Positions 22,636 to 35,575 of a DNA stretch of 64,000 bases are shown piece by piece. Made by a program: the position numbers and the translations under genes. Within the stretch, counting starts at the first letter, position 1; the number at the start of each line of letters is the position of its first letter. Origin of the DNA: Prototheca cutis (lineage: Eukaryota; Chlorophyta; Trebouxiophyceae; Chlorellales; Chlorellaceae); contig BCIH01000002.1 of the NCBI GenBank assembly GCA_002897115.2, forward strand, positions 1,953,960 to 2,017,959, read 5' to 3'. The notes below the pieces were generated by a model that searched no databases, was not told the origin of the DNA, and saw nothing but the letters and a program-made list of their open reading frames with translations.

Positions 22636-24050
22636 ATGTCTGGTGGTAGCGATGCCACGGGTCGGAGCTCGCCCGTCTTGGAGGCACGGAGGGACGACCG
22701 GAAAGATGAGCGGACGGAGCTAGAGGAGGGTACCCGGCAGCCAAAGAAAGGTCGGCGCGGCAGACCGAGAAACGACCATCAGCGGTGCCAGATAGAGGGA
22801 TGCACGGCTGATCTGGACCAGCTTGGTCCGTATCACAGGGTAAGCAGGGATTGAGGTGAGCAATGCCCCTTCCTGAGTTGACGTCACATGGGCATGGGGA
22901 GCAAGGTTTCAACAACAGCCACCCACCCACCCTGTCCTCGCAGAGATACCGCGTGTGTGACGTCCACATGCGTACTCTGGCCGTGCTCCATCAGAATGTG
23001 CTGTCCCGGTTCTGCCAGCAGGTGGGGTCTGGATCGCCACGGTGTTGTGCTGTGAATGGGGCCCTGGCTTTTCAAGGCTCCATTGGGCTCCATTCCAGGG
23101 AGCTTCCCACCTTGACTCCTAAACCCATCTTGCTACATCTGCAGTGCGGCCGCTTCCAGGAGCTTTCTGCCTTTGACGAAAACCATAGAAGCTGCCGAGA
23201 ACGGCTGCTGCGGCATGCGGGCCGGCGCCGGAGAGGTGGGGAAATCGGGGCCCTGAGCAGCCGCACAGGGGCCCCGAGGCACCTGCGCCAGACATCGAGC
23301 TCGTCGAGTGCCAGCAAAGGTAGCTGAGCTCTGTGAATTGGAGGGTATGCTGCTGGAGGTGTCTTGTTGCCCCTGGCCTGCAATATACCAACGACCGCGT
23401 GCCCAATCAAACAAATCACGCACACAGGGCCACTTGTCAACGATCCACCGATCACCTCCGCCGGCGAGAGCCCCCGCGCCCCACCTGCACCTGGACAATC
23501 AAGTGTGCCGCTCTCTTCCCTGGCAAGCCGTCCTTCCTCCCACACATCGGGGCCCAGCACGGACATCTGGAGCCAGCGACCGCCACGCTGGCTGCCCCTC
23601 AAGCCCTGGGCCGTCAGGAAGCGTCGCAGCCCCCTGCCCGATGCTGCCGTGCCCAACCATCTTCATTCATACCTCCCCAGTGCGGGCTGGAACCAGTTCC
23701 CGGGAAGCCCTGTGCACCCTGGTGCCAACCATGCCGCGAGTACTGCCACGGTTGATGTCGGCACCACTGCCCCAGCCCAGCAGCCCAGACACTCGGCCTT
23801 CCATGCCTACCGACCAGAGCAGGTTTTGGGGTCACACTACGTGGCAGCGGCCCCTGCGACCCAGGTCCCTGCGACCCACCTGCCTGCCCTTGCCAGCGCT
23901 GGGCCCGGACTTGCTCCAATGCAGCACTTCCTGCACAATGACGCACGAACGGCCGGCGTGCCTGTCCCACTGGAGAACCCTGGCCCCGTCCCGACGATGT
24001 TGCAGAGGCTGCTGCAGGACATTGCCAGGCGCCAGCATCGTGATGCGTAA
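22636..24050 (+). CDS. SBP-box transcription factor with N-terminal AT-hook
   Basis: Plant/green-algal SQUAMOSA-promoter-binding-like nuclear regulator, which binds GTAC cores. Chlamydomonas CRR1, the copper and hypoxia regulator, belongs to the same family. Four exons, 22636-22839, 22944-23021, 23145-23319 and 23428-24050, close in phase for 359 residues. The SBP domain spans the first three exons. Zinc site 1 is C-x4-C (CQIEGC) with CDVH, and zinc site 2 is CQQC...H..C (CGRFQELSAFDENHRSC). The nuclear-localisation Arg cluster HAGRRRRG follows. Just before the domain KKGRRGRPRN is a good AT-hook. The last exon is Pro/Ala/His-rich and ends LLQDIARRQHRDA. No ankyrin repeats are visible, unlike CRR1, so the target pathway is unknown. 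Confidence 0.92.
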
Positions 24051-24705
24051 CTAATCCACATCCGGCTTGTCCCTTGCCGTCTTGCACCCGGCTATTGGGA
24101 ACCCGGCACAAACACAACAGCCGCCTTAGGAGCCCCTTCCCCTTGTCTGCGTGGACCCCCCTCCCCTAGATGGCAAGGGATCCGGATACATCTTTGCACA
24201 GTGGCCTCCTCCGATACCACATTGGCGTGCGCTGAGAGGTTGCCTGCCCAGTTTTGCTGTCTTGCCGTGAGCATGGCTTGGCAGGCTCGTGCAGAACGCC
24301 GCCATCGATCTTGATTCATTGCTCTCAAGGGCCATGTTGTTTTGCACTCGCTCGTAGAGTTTGCCAATTCTGCTCCCCTGTCTGTACTGCATATGTACAC
24401 ACGCTATTTCCCCCTGTTGCCTCACACGCCCTGCCGAGCGCGGCAGTGGGCCCGAGTGCCCTGCACCCGCCTTCTGCATGTCGCGTGTTTTGCTTTTATT
24501 CGTTCGCGTGGTTGAAACAATCAGACTCGCTCTCTCCTTTTTCCTGGGTGCTGCTGTCGAAAGCCTGCGTATTCCCATTTACACACACACACAGTGAGTG
24601 AGCACGCCGCCCGACCAGAGGCCGGGGCCAAGCATCCTCCTTGTGTGTTTTGCCTTGACTGTTGACACCCCTGTTTCCAGAGGCACAGGGGTCCACAAAC
24701 AACAC
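24051..24705. other. 3' flanks of convergent SBP-box and CPSF160 genes
   Basis: No coding sequence recognised. Both genes end here. A short (CA)n run lies near 24585-24593. Confidence 0.55.
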
Positions 24706-25136
24706 CTAGGTCTGGAGATGCATGACATCAGACCGCAGAGCGGACAGCGTGCCAGCCGTACCCGCCTCGTCCAGCGCCTGTCGCTCGGGTCCGGGCAGCG
24801 TGTGCCAGCGCTGCAGAGCCGCACTATCCAGCAGACTTGTTTCCACGTGCGGACCAAGGTTGTGGGCACGCCAGGCCGCCGCGTTCTGGCCTGCAGCCGC
24901 CGGCGCCCGGAGCGCGAGGCTGCGTTGCAGAGCCGCCACGGCCGCCGCAGGTGGGGCACCGTCGATGCCCTCGGGCAGGCCGGCGACAGCCGCCAGCGCC
25001 CCCGCAGCAGTCCCAAACAGCACACATCGCCGCAGCCGGCCGTGCGAGCCCTCCTGCACAAGCGCCGCGGTACATGCAGTCGTCAGGCCGGGTCCGACGT
25101 TGATGCCCGCACTGTGAGTGTAGTGTGGGTGGGGAA

Positions 25137-25177
<41 letters not shown>

Positions 25178-28100
25178 GAGAAGGCAGAGGGGGCACATGA
25201 TGAGCCACGGAATAAGGGTCAGTTGGGTCGGAACGAACGAGCAATGAGGCTCTTCATCGGAGCAGAAAATGGGTACCAGTGACGTCGACAGAATGTTCAT
25301 TGCAACAACCCCGCAAGTACTGCAGCGCCCGGTGAATATTCACTGCATCACTCTGTTATCCAAGCACACCTGTGCACGAGGCGCTGTCCTCGCCAGCTGG
25401 CCGGGTGTGTGGGTTCGTAGCTCAGCATGCGGGCTGTGCCGTCGAGACCCAGGAGCACCAAGTAAAGCCGGCGGCCCACCGGCAGGAGCTCCGCAGCGGC
25501 TGGCGCCACGCGCTCTGCATCCCACGACAGCAGCGTGAACTGCCGCTTCTGCAGACAATCGGGCAGGGGGATCGAACAAACATGCAATGGAAGGTGGTGG
25601 TGTGTAGATGTGTTGAATTTATGGCTACTAGGGCTCCAGAAGGTTTAGGTTATCCATTCTTGAGTGACCATGGGGCAAGTTTGGTGATTATTCATTAAAA
25701 AACAAGGCTTCATTCCAACCCAACCCACCTCGCTGGAGTAGGATAAGAACTGGAGTCCCATGAGTGCGTCCCCGGCGAGGACAAAGTTCTTGACCACTCG
25801 CAGGCTCGGGATGTACATCGGTGCATCATAAAAGGCTGCGGGGCAGAGGGAGTGTGAGCCAGTTGTGAGGGCACCGCAACGCAACTCGCGCGCCGTGAAT
25901 TGGGATAAAACTGGTCGCGGGCCCCACACAGTGGGGCCTGCGAGGGAATGGTCCTGCGACCACTACCCAAGGAACTCCTTCCCCCTGTTCCCGCTGACCT
26001 ACCACATCGCTGGAGGGTGTAAGATCGTGCTGGGGTTCCTGAAGGCCTGTCCCCACCATCCTGCACTGCCGCTCCGACTGCCAGGCTGCACAGCTCCAAG
26101 CGGCTTCCCGTCGCCACCAGCAGCATGCCGTCCACAACATCCAGTGCCGTCACGGCGCCCTTGAACTCCCTGTAGTCATATTGGGGGATTATTAGGGTGG
26201 GGGAAATGGTGGTCCACAGGAGGTGATAGGATGGAAAAGATGAGCTCGTGATGTGGTGCTGCCATTGCACAGCACCCGACCACCACACAGCTGCTGACCT
26301 GCTGTATACGAGGCGAGGCCGGTGTTCCGCGCTGCTGCCCTCTCGAGTCAGCTCCATCAGCAGCACCCTGCCTCCGCAGGGGTAGTCCTCTCCCGCAACA
26401 AACCCTGCGCCGACGGCCACCAGCGGCACCGACGCACCGCTGGTCCCGTCCCGCAGGTGCACCGCCTGCACCGCGATGCCGTGCTCGCCCTGGCGCAGCG
26501 CAAGCTGCCAAGCCGTGCCCCAGTCCGCGGCCCGCACCATTCGCACCTGCAGTATTGTTGTTGTTGCCTCGGGTTATGTGTGTGGGTGTGGAGGCCCGAC
26601 GGCTTGGAGTTGATTGTGGACTTTGATAAAACATGTCCCCGAGCCTTCATTTACTCCACAATCCCTTTTGTACTCGCCTCATGGACGACGGCGTTCTTGC
26701 CTGCGGCGGCCGCCGCGGCGTCGGCCAGTGCGTACGAATACGCTGCGTGAGGCTCGCTCCCATCCTCCTCGGGCAGCAGGGCCGCGTGAGGTCCCTGCAC
26801 AGCGCAAGGTATCCGTTGGTGGACTTTCCAGCGGCTGTCCATCGACAACACAAACAAGAATCGCAGCGATCGTGAGCTGTGCAGAGCATGCTGCACCCAG
26901 GGGGTCGCCCCATCCAGGACCCTCTCCTCTCCAAGGAAAAAACTGGGCTCCCCAAGCCTTCCACAGACATACGCACACGGCGGCTGACGAGGATGGCAAA
27001 CATGGAGGCTTCGGGGTAGAATGCCAGCTTGAGTGGCATGCCCCGTACTGGCACCTTGTGCCTGGGCCACGGCGCGTCCAGCCGAACCTGCGATGGAAGC
27101 TGCCCAATGCACAGCCGACCCCTCTCGCCAGCTGCATATGTCGCCGGGAAGGCTGGACTTGCTGCTATCACCTTCTTGTCCAGAGCACAGAAAACACACA
27201 CACACAGCATGATGGGGGAACAGGGATGGCCCACCTGTGTGCAAAGACCTCTTCCCGGTGACACAATGCTACCAATCGTGGACGATGCCGAGCCCCCCCC
27301 CCCCCCCCCCCCACACACACACACATGAACAACCCATCCTTGAACTCCCACAAACACCCGAGGCACCTGTTGCTGCGACCAGCCCATAGGGACAGTTGAC
27401 ATTATGAAAGGCGGCAAAGGCCGTGACAGCTGGCCGTGGCCCCGTTGCGTGGATGGCCAGCGGGTGTGGCTCCAATGAGCCCCGCGCGGCTATTAGCACA
27501 TATGGCACCTTTCCTGTCGACGCGTTGCAAGTGGCAAAGAGCGGCAATGCATTTAAAGTGATGTTTGTGGGAGCGTGGTGGGAACAAAGATGCAGCGCAA
27601 TGCCCGACGAGTTAACACCCTGCTCTCCCAATAACAGGAAAAGAACCACTTCCCCTGCCCCCGACCCCCCCCCCCCTCTCTCCCGTACCACTGATGAGGA
27701 TGCCACTGTACGCCATCTCCTCACCCATGCCATCAAACCGTGCCATGCGAGCTGGCAGGGCGCCCAGATCCGGGGCAGCGGGACACGGCTCCAGATTTGG
27801 CACGCCGTCCAGGCACGTCATGCGGACAAATGCCAGCTGTCCCTCTGGGGTTGCATCGGCCCGGTACACCTGGGAATTTGTGATTTGGGGGCTTGTTTGA
27901 TTTGTGCACTGATTGATTGATTTGTCATCAAGCGGCAGAAAAGCTCCCAACTGACAAATCCACAAGACCACCCACTCACTTACCTGGAGGAAACCATCCG
28001 CGCGGAGGACGGTGAGGATGGGTGCGGCGACCAGGGGCAGCGCATCGTTCCGGCGCTGCGCCAGGTCTGGCCGAGCCTCGGCCGTCGAACCAAATGCATC

Positions 28101-31100
28101 CAGCCGCACCTCCTCCACCGGGTCTGCTGAAATGGTGGTCCTGTGGGGTCGCGAGGGGCCTTGCCACCCCGTCTGCAGGACAGGCGCCAGCGCCGGGCAG
28201 TCGAGCAGGACAGTGCTTGAGGTCAGGTCGACGACCTGTATGGCGCCCGACCGCCGACAGGTGACTAATGCATTATGTAGTGATGCCAGCTCGCCGCCGC
28301 CACAGGCCAGGCATGCCGCATCGTGCGGCTCGCCGGTCAGCACGGCTTTTAATCTTGGCCCGCTGGCAGAGTCATCGGACCGCCGGCCCAGCACATCCAC
28401 CAGCTGCCCAGCTGAAGCATCGAGTTCCAGCAGCGCCAGCGCCCCACTGTTCAGCCGGACTAGCGCCCTCGAGTCGGTGACCTGCGCGGCAACCACTTCA
28501 GGCTCCGGAGCAGGTTGTCGTTGCACGTCGCCGCCACCGGCGGTGGACAGGTCCCGGGCCCAGTAATCCTCCACACTCTCCCCATCCCCTGTGGATTTTT
28601 AGCATGGATGTGTGTGGGTATGTGGTGGAGGGGGGATGGCGGATTAGGTTTGGTCATTGTCCGACTGCATTTGTTTGGGCTCTTGACAGCGAGGGTGTTG
28701 CTGGACGCTGCAGGTGTCGCTGCTGTTTTCATGGCTCTGAGCAATGTCCACATAATAGAATGCATCTTTCCCGAATGAGAGCAAGGCAAAGAACTCTTTG
28801 CAGCCATCGGAAAGCGTCCCCGCCCCTCCAAAAGGCCATAACGTACGGAGGAGGCGGAGCCCTTGTGGGAACACCTGCACCATGAACCGGCCACCACCCA
28901 TGGTCCCTGCTGCCAGCGTCCGCGTGTCTCCAGCAAACTCCATCCTATGGAAGATTTTTAGGGGAGGGAGGGGATTTACACATTTTGGAGGCATGAGGTA
29001 TGGCCTGGAAGTCGCTCTCCAGGCCGACCCAACGCCAATGTTTGCGGCCAGCCAGGCTCTACACACATCGGCCCCAATACCCCCGGTTTCTGTGTTGCAT
29101 CTCGCATGCGCGCGCACACACACGCACAGACACACACAAAGAAAGAAAGAAGCAAAGACAACACACCCTGACGCACGTGTCTGTGACCTCACGGAGCTCT
29201 TCGTCAGAGGCAAGAACCTTGGTGCCCCCCGCAAAGCTCATGACCAGGTGTGAGTTGTAGGGTCGCTCTGCGTCGCCGATTGCTGATGTGTCGGGCGCGC
29301 CGTCGGGCATGCTATCCAGAGCCCAGAGGCCCAGAATGCCTGCAGGGTCGAGAGGCAGACAGAGGGTGAGCAGAGCGCCGACGGATAGCGAACGGCAGTG
29401 AGCGCTGTTCCAGCGCGTTGACGGCCATGATGCGGAGGCATTCGACTCAAAGGGCAACCATAAAGAGCCCCAGCAGGATTGCGATCCACGCCCTGCGGCG
29501 CCGACGCCCAGTCATCCCGCGCCCTCCCATGACAACAAATAATCCCGCCACCAGTGCCGACCTGGGAGCGGGACTTCGGTGATGAGGGAGGGCAGCACGC
29601 TCTGGCGCATGGCATACAGAGCGCCAGTCTTCTCCGAGCCGCAGCATGCCACTAGGGATGCTGGCTCCCCCTCGGGACCTGCGTGGCCGCAACAGCAGTT
29701 TGTCACAGGAAGACGGTGCAGCCTGGCACCCCATCACGATTTACTGTGTCCCGAACACCAAAAGGACACCAAAACCACCTCCAAGAGACTCCCAAAAGAC
29801 CCTGGTTTCACCCTCCCCCACCCCCAATACACACGGGACTGCATAACAAGCAAACGCGCACACCTCCATATGCTAAGTCCCGGATGGGCCCGGTGCTGGG
29901 CAGCGCGTCCAGTACCGACAGCGTGTATCGTTCGGGCTCGGCAGCTGCGCTCCGGCCGGCGGCCGGGCCATCATCACCCAGCGCTGTGCCGTACAACAGC
30001 ATCGCCTCGTCTTCTTGTCCGTTGTCTCCAGGCAAGGAAGTGACAGCGACACGTCCCTCCTGCTCTGCACCAACCCTGCTTGCACCACCACTGGCCCAGG
30101 CACTGTTGTCGTCGGCGCCGAGATCGCCCGGCCCGGCGGCCGTGGCAGGATCCAACCCTGTATCAACCACGCCAGGTTCGGCCCGAACCAGGAGCGAGTC
30201 TCCGAGCGCCGAGCCGATGAACAGCATCTTGCCATCCAGCAGCGCCATGCAGCTCGCAGGCGGTGCCGTGCCCGCCGGCATGATCTGCAGTCGCTTGTTT
30301 GCACAGTGGGTGGTGGGAATAAGGTTTTAGATGTCAGGCTCGGGAGAGCCAACCGGGAACAACCCGGATGACCCTCGCCCTCGATCTGCTGCAGTGGAGC
30401 AGGCACAAAGAAATCAATCCCAAAACAACAAAGCACCCTCTGATCGGCTCAAATCAACTTGGCTCGCCTGGAGCGACGCGACGGCGGCAGCCGAGGACCG
30501 GATGCAGCGTAGCAGGAGCAGTGCCCCCGACCGCGTGCCGAGCAGGGCGACGTCTGGGCGGAGCCAGGCGACTGATGCACCATCGCACTCGGCGTCCAGA
30601 CCACGCGGCGGTGGGTCCAGGCCGCGGAGGAGTGTGGGCTCGGCATCGGCCGTGGGTGTGAGGTTGCCGTGGGCGGCACGCGCGGCCGCCGCCCACGGCG
30701 CCTCCCCCGGCCGAGGGCGCAGGGCTACGGCCAGCTGCGAGGCCGAGGGCGCGGACGGCGGCGGCCGTGAGCGCGTGGCCGCGCCGACGACACGCCCGGC
30801 GGCCACGTGCAGCACGCAACCGGGGCACAGAATGATTGCGCCGCCGCCGGGCACAGCCACGAGTCCCTGCGCGTCGGCTGGGAGCCCGTCGACCTGCCAG
30901 ATGCGCGCAGCCACGTGGCGCGACAGGCCCAGTGACAGCGCCGTGGCCACGCAGGCATCGGGCCGTTCTGATGCCGCGCCCGCCCAGCCGGGCACTGGTT
31001 CATGCAGCACCAGCAACACGGGAGCAGCGTATCCATGCAGCATTGCCGCTGCCTTGACCTGTGATTACATTTGTTTGCTGCTTGGGTTTGCTATTCTTGT

Positions 31101-32317
31101 GCTTAGATTTGAACGGTGACTGGATGGGGTTGGGGCAGGCGAGGTGGTTTGGGAGCTGCCTCATTGCTACAACGTACCTCGCGGATGCCAGCCACTTCCG
31201 CCAGGTCCAGGGTGTGGCTGTTGCCCACGCAGGCTGCTTCACGTCCCGCCGCGCCGCCGGCCTTGCTTTCCTCCCGCACCGCCAGCTCCAGCACGTCTGG
31301 GGCCATGGCAGGCAGCACAGCTGCCCAGCGGCCAAACAACGTTGCCACGGCGCACCGGCCCTACAGAATGTGTGTCAAAGAGACGTTCCAGGGATGGAAC
31401 CCACGGCGCACTGGGGCACGCATGCAAAACACACGCTGCCTGCCCATGCAGACCTGCCCACTGCCTGCACTCCCTGGCCACAACGGGGCATCATCACCTG
31501 GGGATCTGCCAAAGCAGCGGGCCCACGGGCAAATGAGGCCCGGCCATCGCGCATGCCACCGTCACTCTCGAAGTCGTGGAGACTAGAGGGCACCAGGGTC
31601 AATGTTGCCGGGTCCCACCCCAGCACCACCACTTTGCCCTCCCTGCCATTGGGTGCGTTGGGGAGAGGAGGAGTCAGGACAAGGACATCCTCATCATTAG
31701 GAGGGGTCGAAAAGACTGGCGCTGACCACCGGTCATGCCGTCTGAAAAGAGCGCAGCAGGCCCTGGACTGCCATTCGGGGCAGTCACGCCCAAAGCCTCG
31801 ATCGCTTTCCCTACGCCAGCTTCACGCCAACGTGCCTAAAGGTCAGGACGATGCCGTCCCTGCCCTTGCCCGAGTACTGGTAGGGCAGACAGACCATCGA
31901 CTCAACATGGCCCACAACAGACAACGACGCCAGCAGGTCAAGTCGCGTCTCGGCGCCCAGCGACCTGCGCCACATGGGTGGGTCGGTGGGGTGAATGGGC
32001 TCCAGACAGCACCTCCTCAGGCGAGCGTTGTATTCCAGCCCGAGAGCTTGATGACATCATCATTGTGGCGGCCATGTCACCCGATTGGCAACCCCACATT
32101 GCTCCCGTGCACGCTCTTCAAGCAACAAGCCCTGTCCTCTTCCAGCATCTTGCCTGGTGGTGAAGACCTCAAGCAGCGTGCCCTTGCACACAACCAACTC
32201 GGGCATGGAGCCCTGGCGGGCAGGCTGACGCAGCCATGCGCTGGCGGCATGCTGAACTGCAGTGGGAGGGTGCACCTGTGCAGGGCAGGCAAAGGCAGCG
32301 GGATCACCCGAGCTCAT
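24706..32317 (-). CDS. CPSF160: Cleavage and polyadenylation specificity factor, 160-kDa subunit
   Basis: Beta-propeller scaffold of the CPSF complex, which with WDR33 and CPSF30 recognises the polyadenylation signal. Nineteen exons close in phase. N to C: 32317-32154, 31964-31836, 31642-31498, 31360-31178, 31058-30468, 30284-29864, 29678-29562, 29339-29167, 28937-28847, 28588-27984, 27869-27689, 27513-27356, 27171-26977, 26794-26678, 26546-26299, 26169-26057, 25835-25729, 25548-25370, 25111-24706. The total is 1440 residues; plant CPSF160 is about 1440. Diagnostic stretches are VHPPTAVQH, GHVESMVCLP, LHEPVPGWAG, FHNVNCPYG, LDAPWPRHKVPVRG, VYSREFKGAVTALD and SLRVVKNFVLAGD. The ATG at 32317 gives an in-frame start, but the bases before VHPP also look like an acceptor, so a short separate first exon is possible. 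Four introns have GC donors (32153, 31835, 30467, 26677). The exon end at 27356 is the least certain. Confidence 0.94.
25137..25176. repeat. Poly-G tract in CPSF160 intron
   Basis: A run of 40 G on the plus strand, near the acceptor of the last CPSF160 intron (25112-25369) in gene sense. Confidence 0.9.
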
Positions 32318-33064
32318 CGACAGTGGAGCAATGGCAGCGGGCAGTGCTCAGGCTCTCCAGTCCTCCAGGCAGCCTCTCCCAGCCCAGTGCCACAGGTGGC
32401 ACCCAGGCAGGCAAGCCCAGCAACCCCCACCATCGCTACTTGCGCTGGGCACAGGCGCCCATCACTGCCGCTCATCAACACCCATAGAAGCAGCTTACCT
32501 CGGCAAATGTGCCGATGCAAGGGTTCGTGGATTGAACCATGGATGCGTGTCAGTGACGCTGCTGGCTCCACATTGTGGCCACAGGCTCCCTGGCCCGCAA
32601 TCGAAGCGAGAGCAACCTCCGGCTGCTGACAGTCAGGGGACGCGCCGCCGTCCCAGCTTGTCACACCATTTCCATCGCACAATAAAACATGGATGGAATA
32701 TCCTGCAGAGGGTGATGTGCCGCCGCGCGGTGCACCCTGCACTGTTTGATTGCGATGGGCCTCCGGCACCAGATCACATGCTTCATCGAAGGGGCTGGGT
32801 TTTCCGGGCACCGCCCTGCCCCACCGCACACACCATGCACCTGACAAACGCATGCATGCCCCTGTATGCGGCGTTGTTTCCCTTGTATAGCCTCAGGTTG
32901 CGCATGCATCACTTGCTGGGGTTGTGAGCCGTGCTGTTTGCGCGGGGATCGCGGTCGGCCAGGTCGCTGTCTGTGTAGTCAGTCCTGCTCTCGGCGCATT
33001 GGCCCCCTCAGTGCGAGGTCCCCTTGCTGTTTCAGAGTACTTGGAAGTGATACATATTTTAAAA

Positions 33065-33671
33065 ATGCTGAGGGCATTCCATTGTGCGCACAGCGTGCGG
33101 CAGGTGCAACGCAGCATGGCCCGACAGGCCCTTGTGGCAAGGCCTCTTGCCGTGCGTGCTCTGCACGGCTCCCCCCGACCGCTGCGGGCGGTGGGGGACG
33201 AGGGCGGCGCCTTGCCCGACCTCATCACCGTCATGCGCTCCAAGATCCAAGACTCCCTTGGAGCCCAGGAGGTGGAGGTGCTGGATACCTCGGGCGACTG
33301 CCGGCACGTCCAGATCCACGTTGTGGCCTCCGCGTTTGCGGGCAAGCGCCCTGTCCAGCGCCAGCAGCTGGTTTACAAGGTTCGTCGCAGAGAGGGGGTT
33401 GTGCAAGGATTGGGGTGCTCTGTGCGCACTGGAGGTAGGTGCATTGCCCGGGACTTTTGCACGCTGTGCTACCATGGACTGACGCCGGCATGCCCAGTGG
33501 GGAGCCACGGCTCAGCTGATTGATCACGCTGCCTGCAACCCCTTCTGAATGCCTCGTTCCAGCTGCTGCCACACTCGCCAACACAAGCAGGCCATCTGGG
33601 AGGAGATGCAGACCAGCGTGCATGCTGTGGACGCCATGACGACACAGACTCCCGAGGAGGCTGGCATCTGA
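33065..33671 (+). CDS. BolA-family protein, predicted organellar
   Basis: BolA proteins pair with monothiol glutaredoxins in iron-sulfur cluster trafficking. Exons 33065-33379 and 33591-33671 (donor gttcgt, acceptor agcag, phase 0) give 131 residues. The first 40 are rich in Arg, Ala and Ser and poor in acidic residues, as in a mitochondrial or plastid transit peptide. The BolA core follows: IQDSLGAQEVEVLDTSGDC, a variable loop, then VVASAFAGKRPVQRQQLVYK, and after the intron AIWEEMQTSVHAVDAMTTQT with the conserved C-terminal His. An in-frame upstream Met exists at 32924, but the Met at 33065 gives the better targeting peptide. Confidence 0.88.
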
Positions 33672-33762
33672 CCCATTTCAAGGGACCATTGGTGCGATTT
33701 CCCAACCCTGGACTCTGTCAGGAAGAAGAATCTCTCCATGATCAGCTGCAGACCAGCTGGCC

Positions 33763-34197
33763 ATGCCGCCGGCCGAGTCGCTGAGCTCCACCGATCGTGC
33801 ACCGAACCTCCCAGTTCCCAGCTTTGGCTGCCAGATCTGCTGTGCGTTAACGGCAGAAAATGATGAAACCTTCTCGAGATTCGTCCACTCCCACCTGCAC
33901 AGCAAGGGCATGTTTTTCAGACAAGATGCCTGTTGGATCGCATTCCCTGGCCGCATCGCCCAGAGGACGGGTTGGGTTCCTTCTGATAGCAGGACAGGTC
34001 GTGCAAGGAGCAGACGCTTGAGGTGGTGTGTCATCAGCTGGTGTTGCACCAACGAGAAGTGCCGGCCCCCGAAAGGCGAGCATCGTCTCTGGAACAGAGA
34101 CTTGATGGCGTGTCTGAACATGAGGCACATCGTGCAGAGCCTGCGGAAGACCGGCCAGCGGCTGGAGCGCTTCCAGTGCCCAAGGGCGCAGTGCTGA
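33763..34197 (+). mobile_element. TnpB/Fanzor-like C-terminal fragment, copy 1
   Basis: An open frame whose last 60 residues carry a zinc-ribbon plus RuvC-III type motif: CCTNEKC, then LWNRDLMACLNMRHIVQSLR and GQRLERFQ. In TnpB, Fanzor and related transposon proteins the Asp of WNRDxxAxxN is the third RuvC catalytic residue, following a Cys-based ribbon. Here the ribbon is reduced, and the canonical AA of the motif is replaced by AC. No RuvC-I or RuvC-II segment is visible upstream, and the BolA gene ends only 90 bp before, so this is probably a relic. It differs strongly from copies 2 and 3. Confidence 0.5.
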
Positions 34198-34622
34198 TGA
34201 ACATACATCCATCTATCATGGGGGGTAATAGCCTTCCCAACTGGAGGTTGGAACCCCCGGAGCTCCTTCCCTCCCCGGAAAGGGAAAGCAGCCCCGGAGG
34301 TGGCCCATCATTGAGGTGGTCCACCTTCCTATTGCCTTGCAGAGTGTGCAAATTTTCAGGCCATCAGTGATGCCCAGTGACCCCCCGGGGTGATGTGACG
34401 CTGTTGCCGGCTGAGCTGGTTGCATTGTTTTTGCCCTGCATGGCACAAAGAAGAGTATTCCATTGCTCAGAACAAGGTGGCCATGCAGCATGTCCTCGGG
34501 TGCACTGTCTGCGCCAGGACCTGTTGGCCCCAGTAGCCCTGCACCTGAAACCGGCCAGGCGAACTACCCAAGCCCAGCTACACCATTATTTGAACCAGCA
34601 CGGGTGTTACAGCACAAGGGGA
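34198..34622. other. Intergenic, no gene recognised
   Basis: About 425 bp between the TnpB-like fragment and the 3' end of RPL35. Only short frames. Confidence 0.5.
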
Positions 34623-35575
34623 TCAGGCCTTGACGGCAAACTTCCGCCGGGGGAAGGCGCGCTCCTTCTTCACCTGCTTCTCCGTCTTGGCATTGGCCTG
34701 AAGGGATGAGATGGGAAGGGGACTGGGATGAGGATGCACGCAGTATCCAGTCGGGCCAGGGAGGCCTGCCAGAAATAATCTCGACAGGAAATGTCCGCCG
34801 CTCCGACCGCAGTCCCAGGTCGCTCGCTCCCTGTTTCAGTCTCTTGCTGCACCAGCCCCGGCACACGAGCGGTGCTCTAGACACTGCACCCAACAAATCA
34901 CATCCCAAATAAATAAATAAAACAAGCAACGGAAACATCGAAAACGCCCAAGTCCACTACCAACCTGGTTCTTGGTCAGGCGGCGGCGGATGGCGCGGGT
35001 CTTCTTGACGCGCAGGTCCAGGGGCGTGTACTTCTTGCCTGCGAACAGCTCCTTCAGGGCCTCGCGCTGGTTCTGCTTCAGCACCGTCAGGACGCGCGCG
35101 ATGTTCTTGCGCACCTCCTTGATCTTGGCCAGCTTGGAGGCGGCGCCCCCGGTGACCTTGGCAACGCGCAGGGCGGACAGCTCCTGCTTCAGGCCCTTGA
35201 CCTGTCGGTGCGCAGGGAACGGAAAAGGCAGGCGTCCGTTGATCACATGGTATCTCCACACTCACCAGCATCGCAGCGCAGCTGCGCTGGGCCCATGATG
35301 AGGCGTCGCGCCTGGGCGACTAGGGCCCCGCCCGGTTCCTCCCTCGCCTCACCTGAACCAGCAGCTCCTCCTTGGTCTTGGGCCGCAGCTCATGGACCTT
35401 GACCTTGGCTGCAAAAATGAATGACATGCGCGAGACTTTATGCGCCATATCGCGCTGGACCACTGGTCCAAGGCCTGCACGACGGCAACTCCCCCCCCTG
35501 CTCGCGCCGGGATGGGCGGCCTCCCCCGCCAAAGCCGGCTACAGCAAGGCCGCTTATCCCCAGCTTACCAGCCAT
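34623..35575 (-). CDS. RPL35: 60S ribosomal protein L35 (uL29)
   Basis: Large-subunit protein at the peptide exit tunnel, near the docking site of SRP and nascent-chain factors. Exons on the minus strand: 35575-35569, 35408-35353, 35201-34965 and 34697-34623, giving 124 residues (family length about 123). The protein starts [19 protein letters not shown], continues [19 protein letters not shown] and [20 protein letters not shown], and ends [13 protein letters not shown]. The first coding exon holds only seven nucleotides (ATGGCTG), a common arrangement in ribosomal protein genes. Very high confidence from continuous identity with the family. Confidence 0.97.

Noticed and set aside
32518..32540. 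Possible tRNA B-box (ggttcgtggattgaacc)
   Set aside because: The sequence departs from GGTTCGANNCC, and no A-box or cloverleaf was found upstream.
31061..32629. 522-codon plus-strand open frame opposite the 5' part of CPSF160
   Set aside because: It lies antisense to five CPSF160 exons supported by homology and phase, has no recognisable domain, and long antisense frames are expected at this GC content.
32924..33064. N-terminal extension of BolA starting at 32924
   Set aside because: It is in frame, but the extra residues are not BolA-like and would bury the transit-type sequence that begins at 33065.
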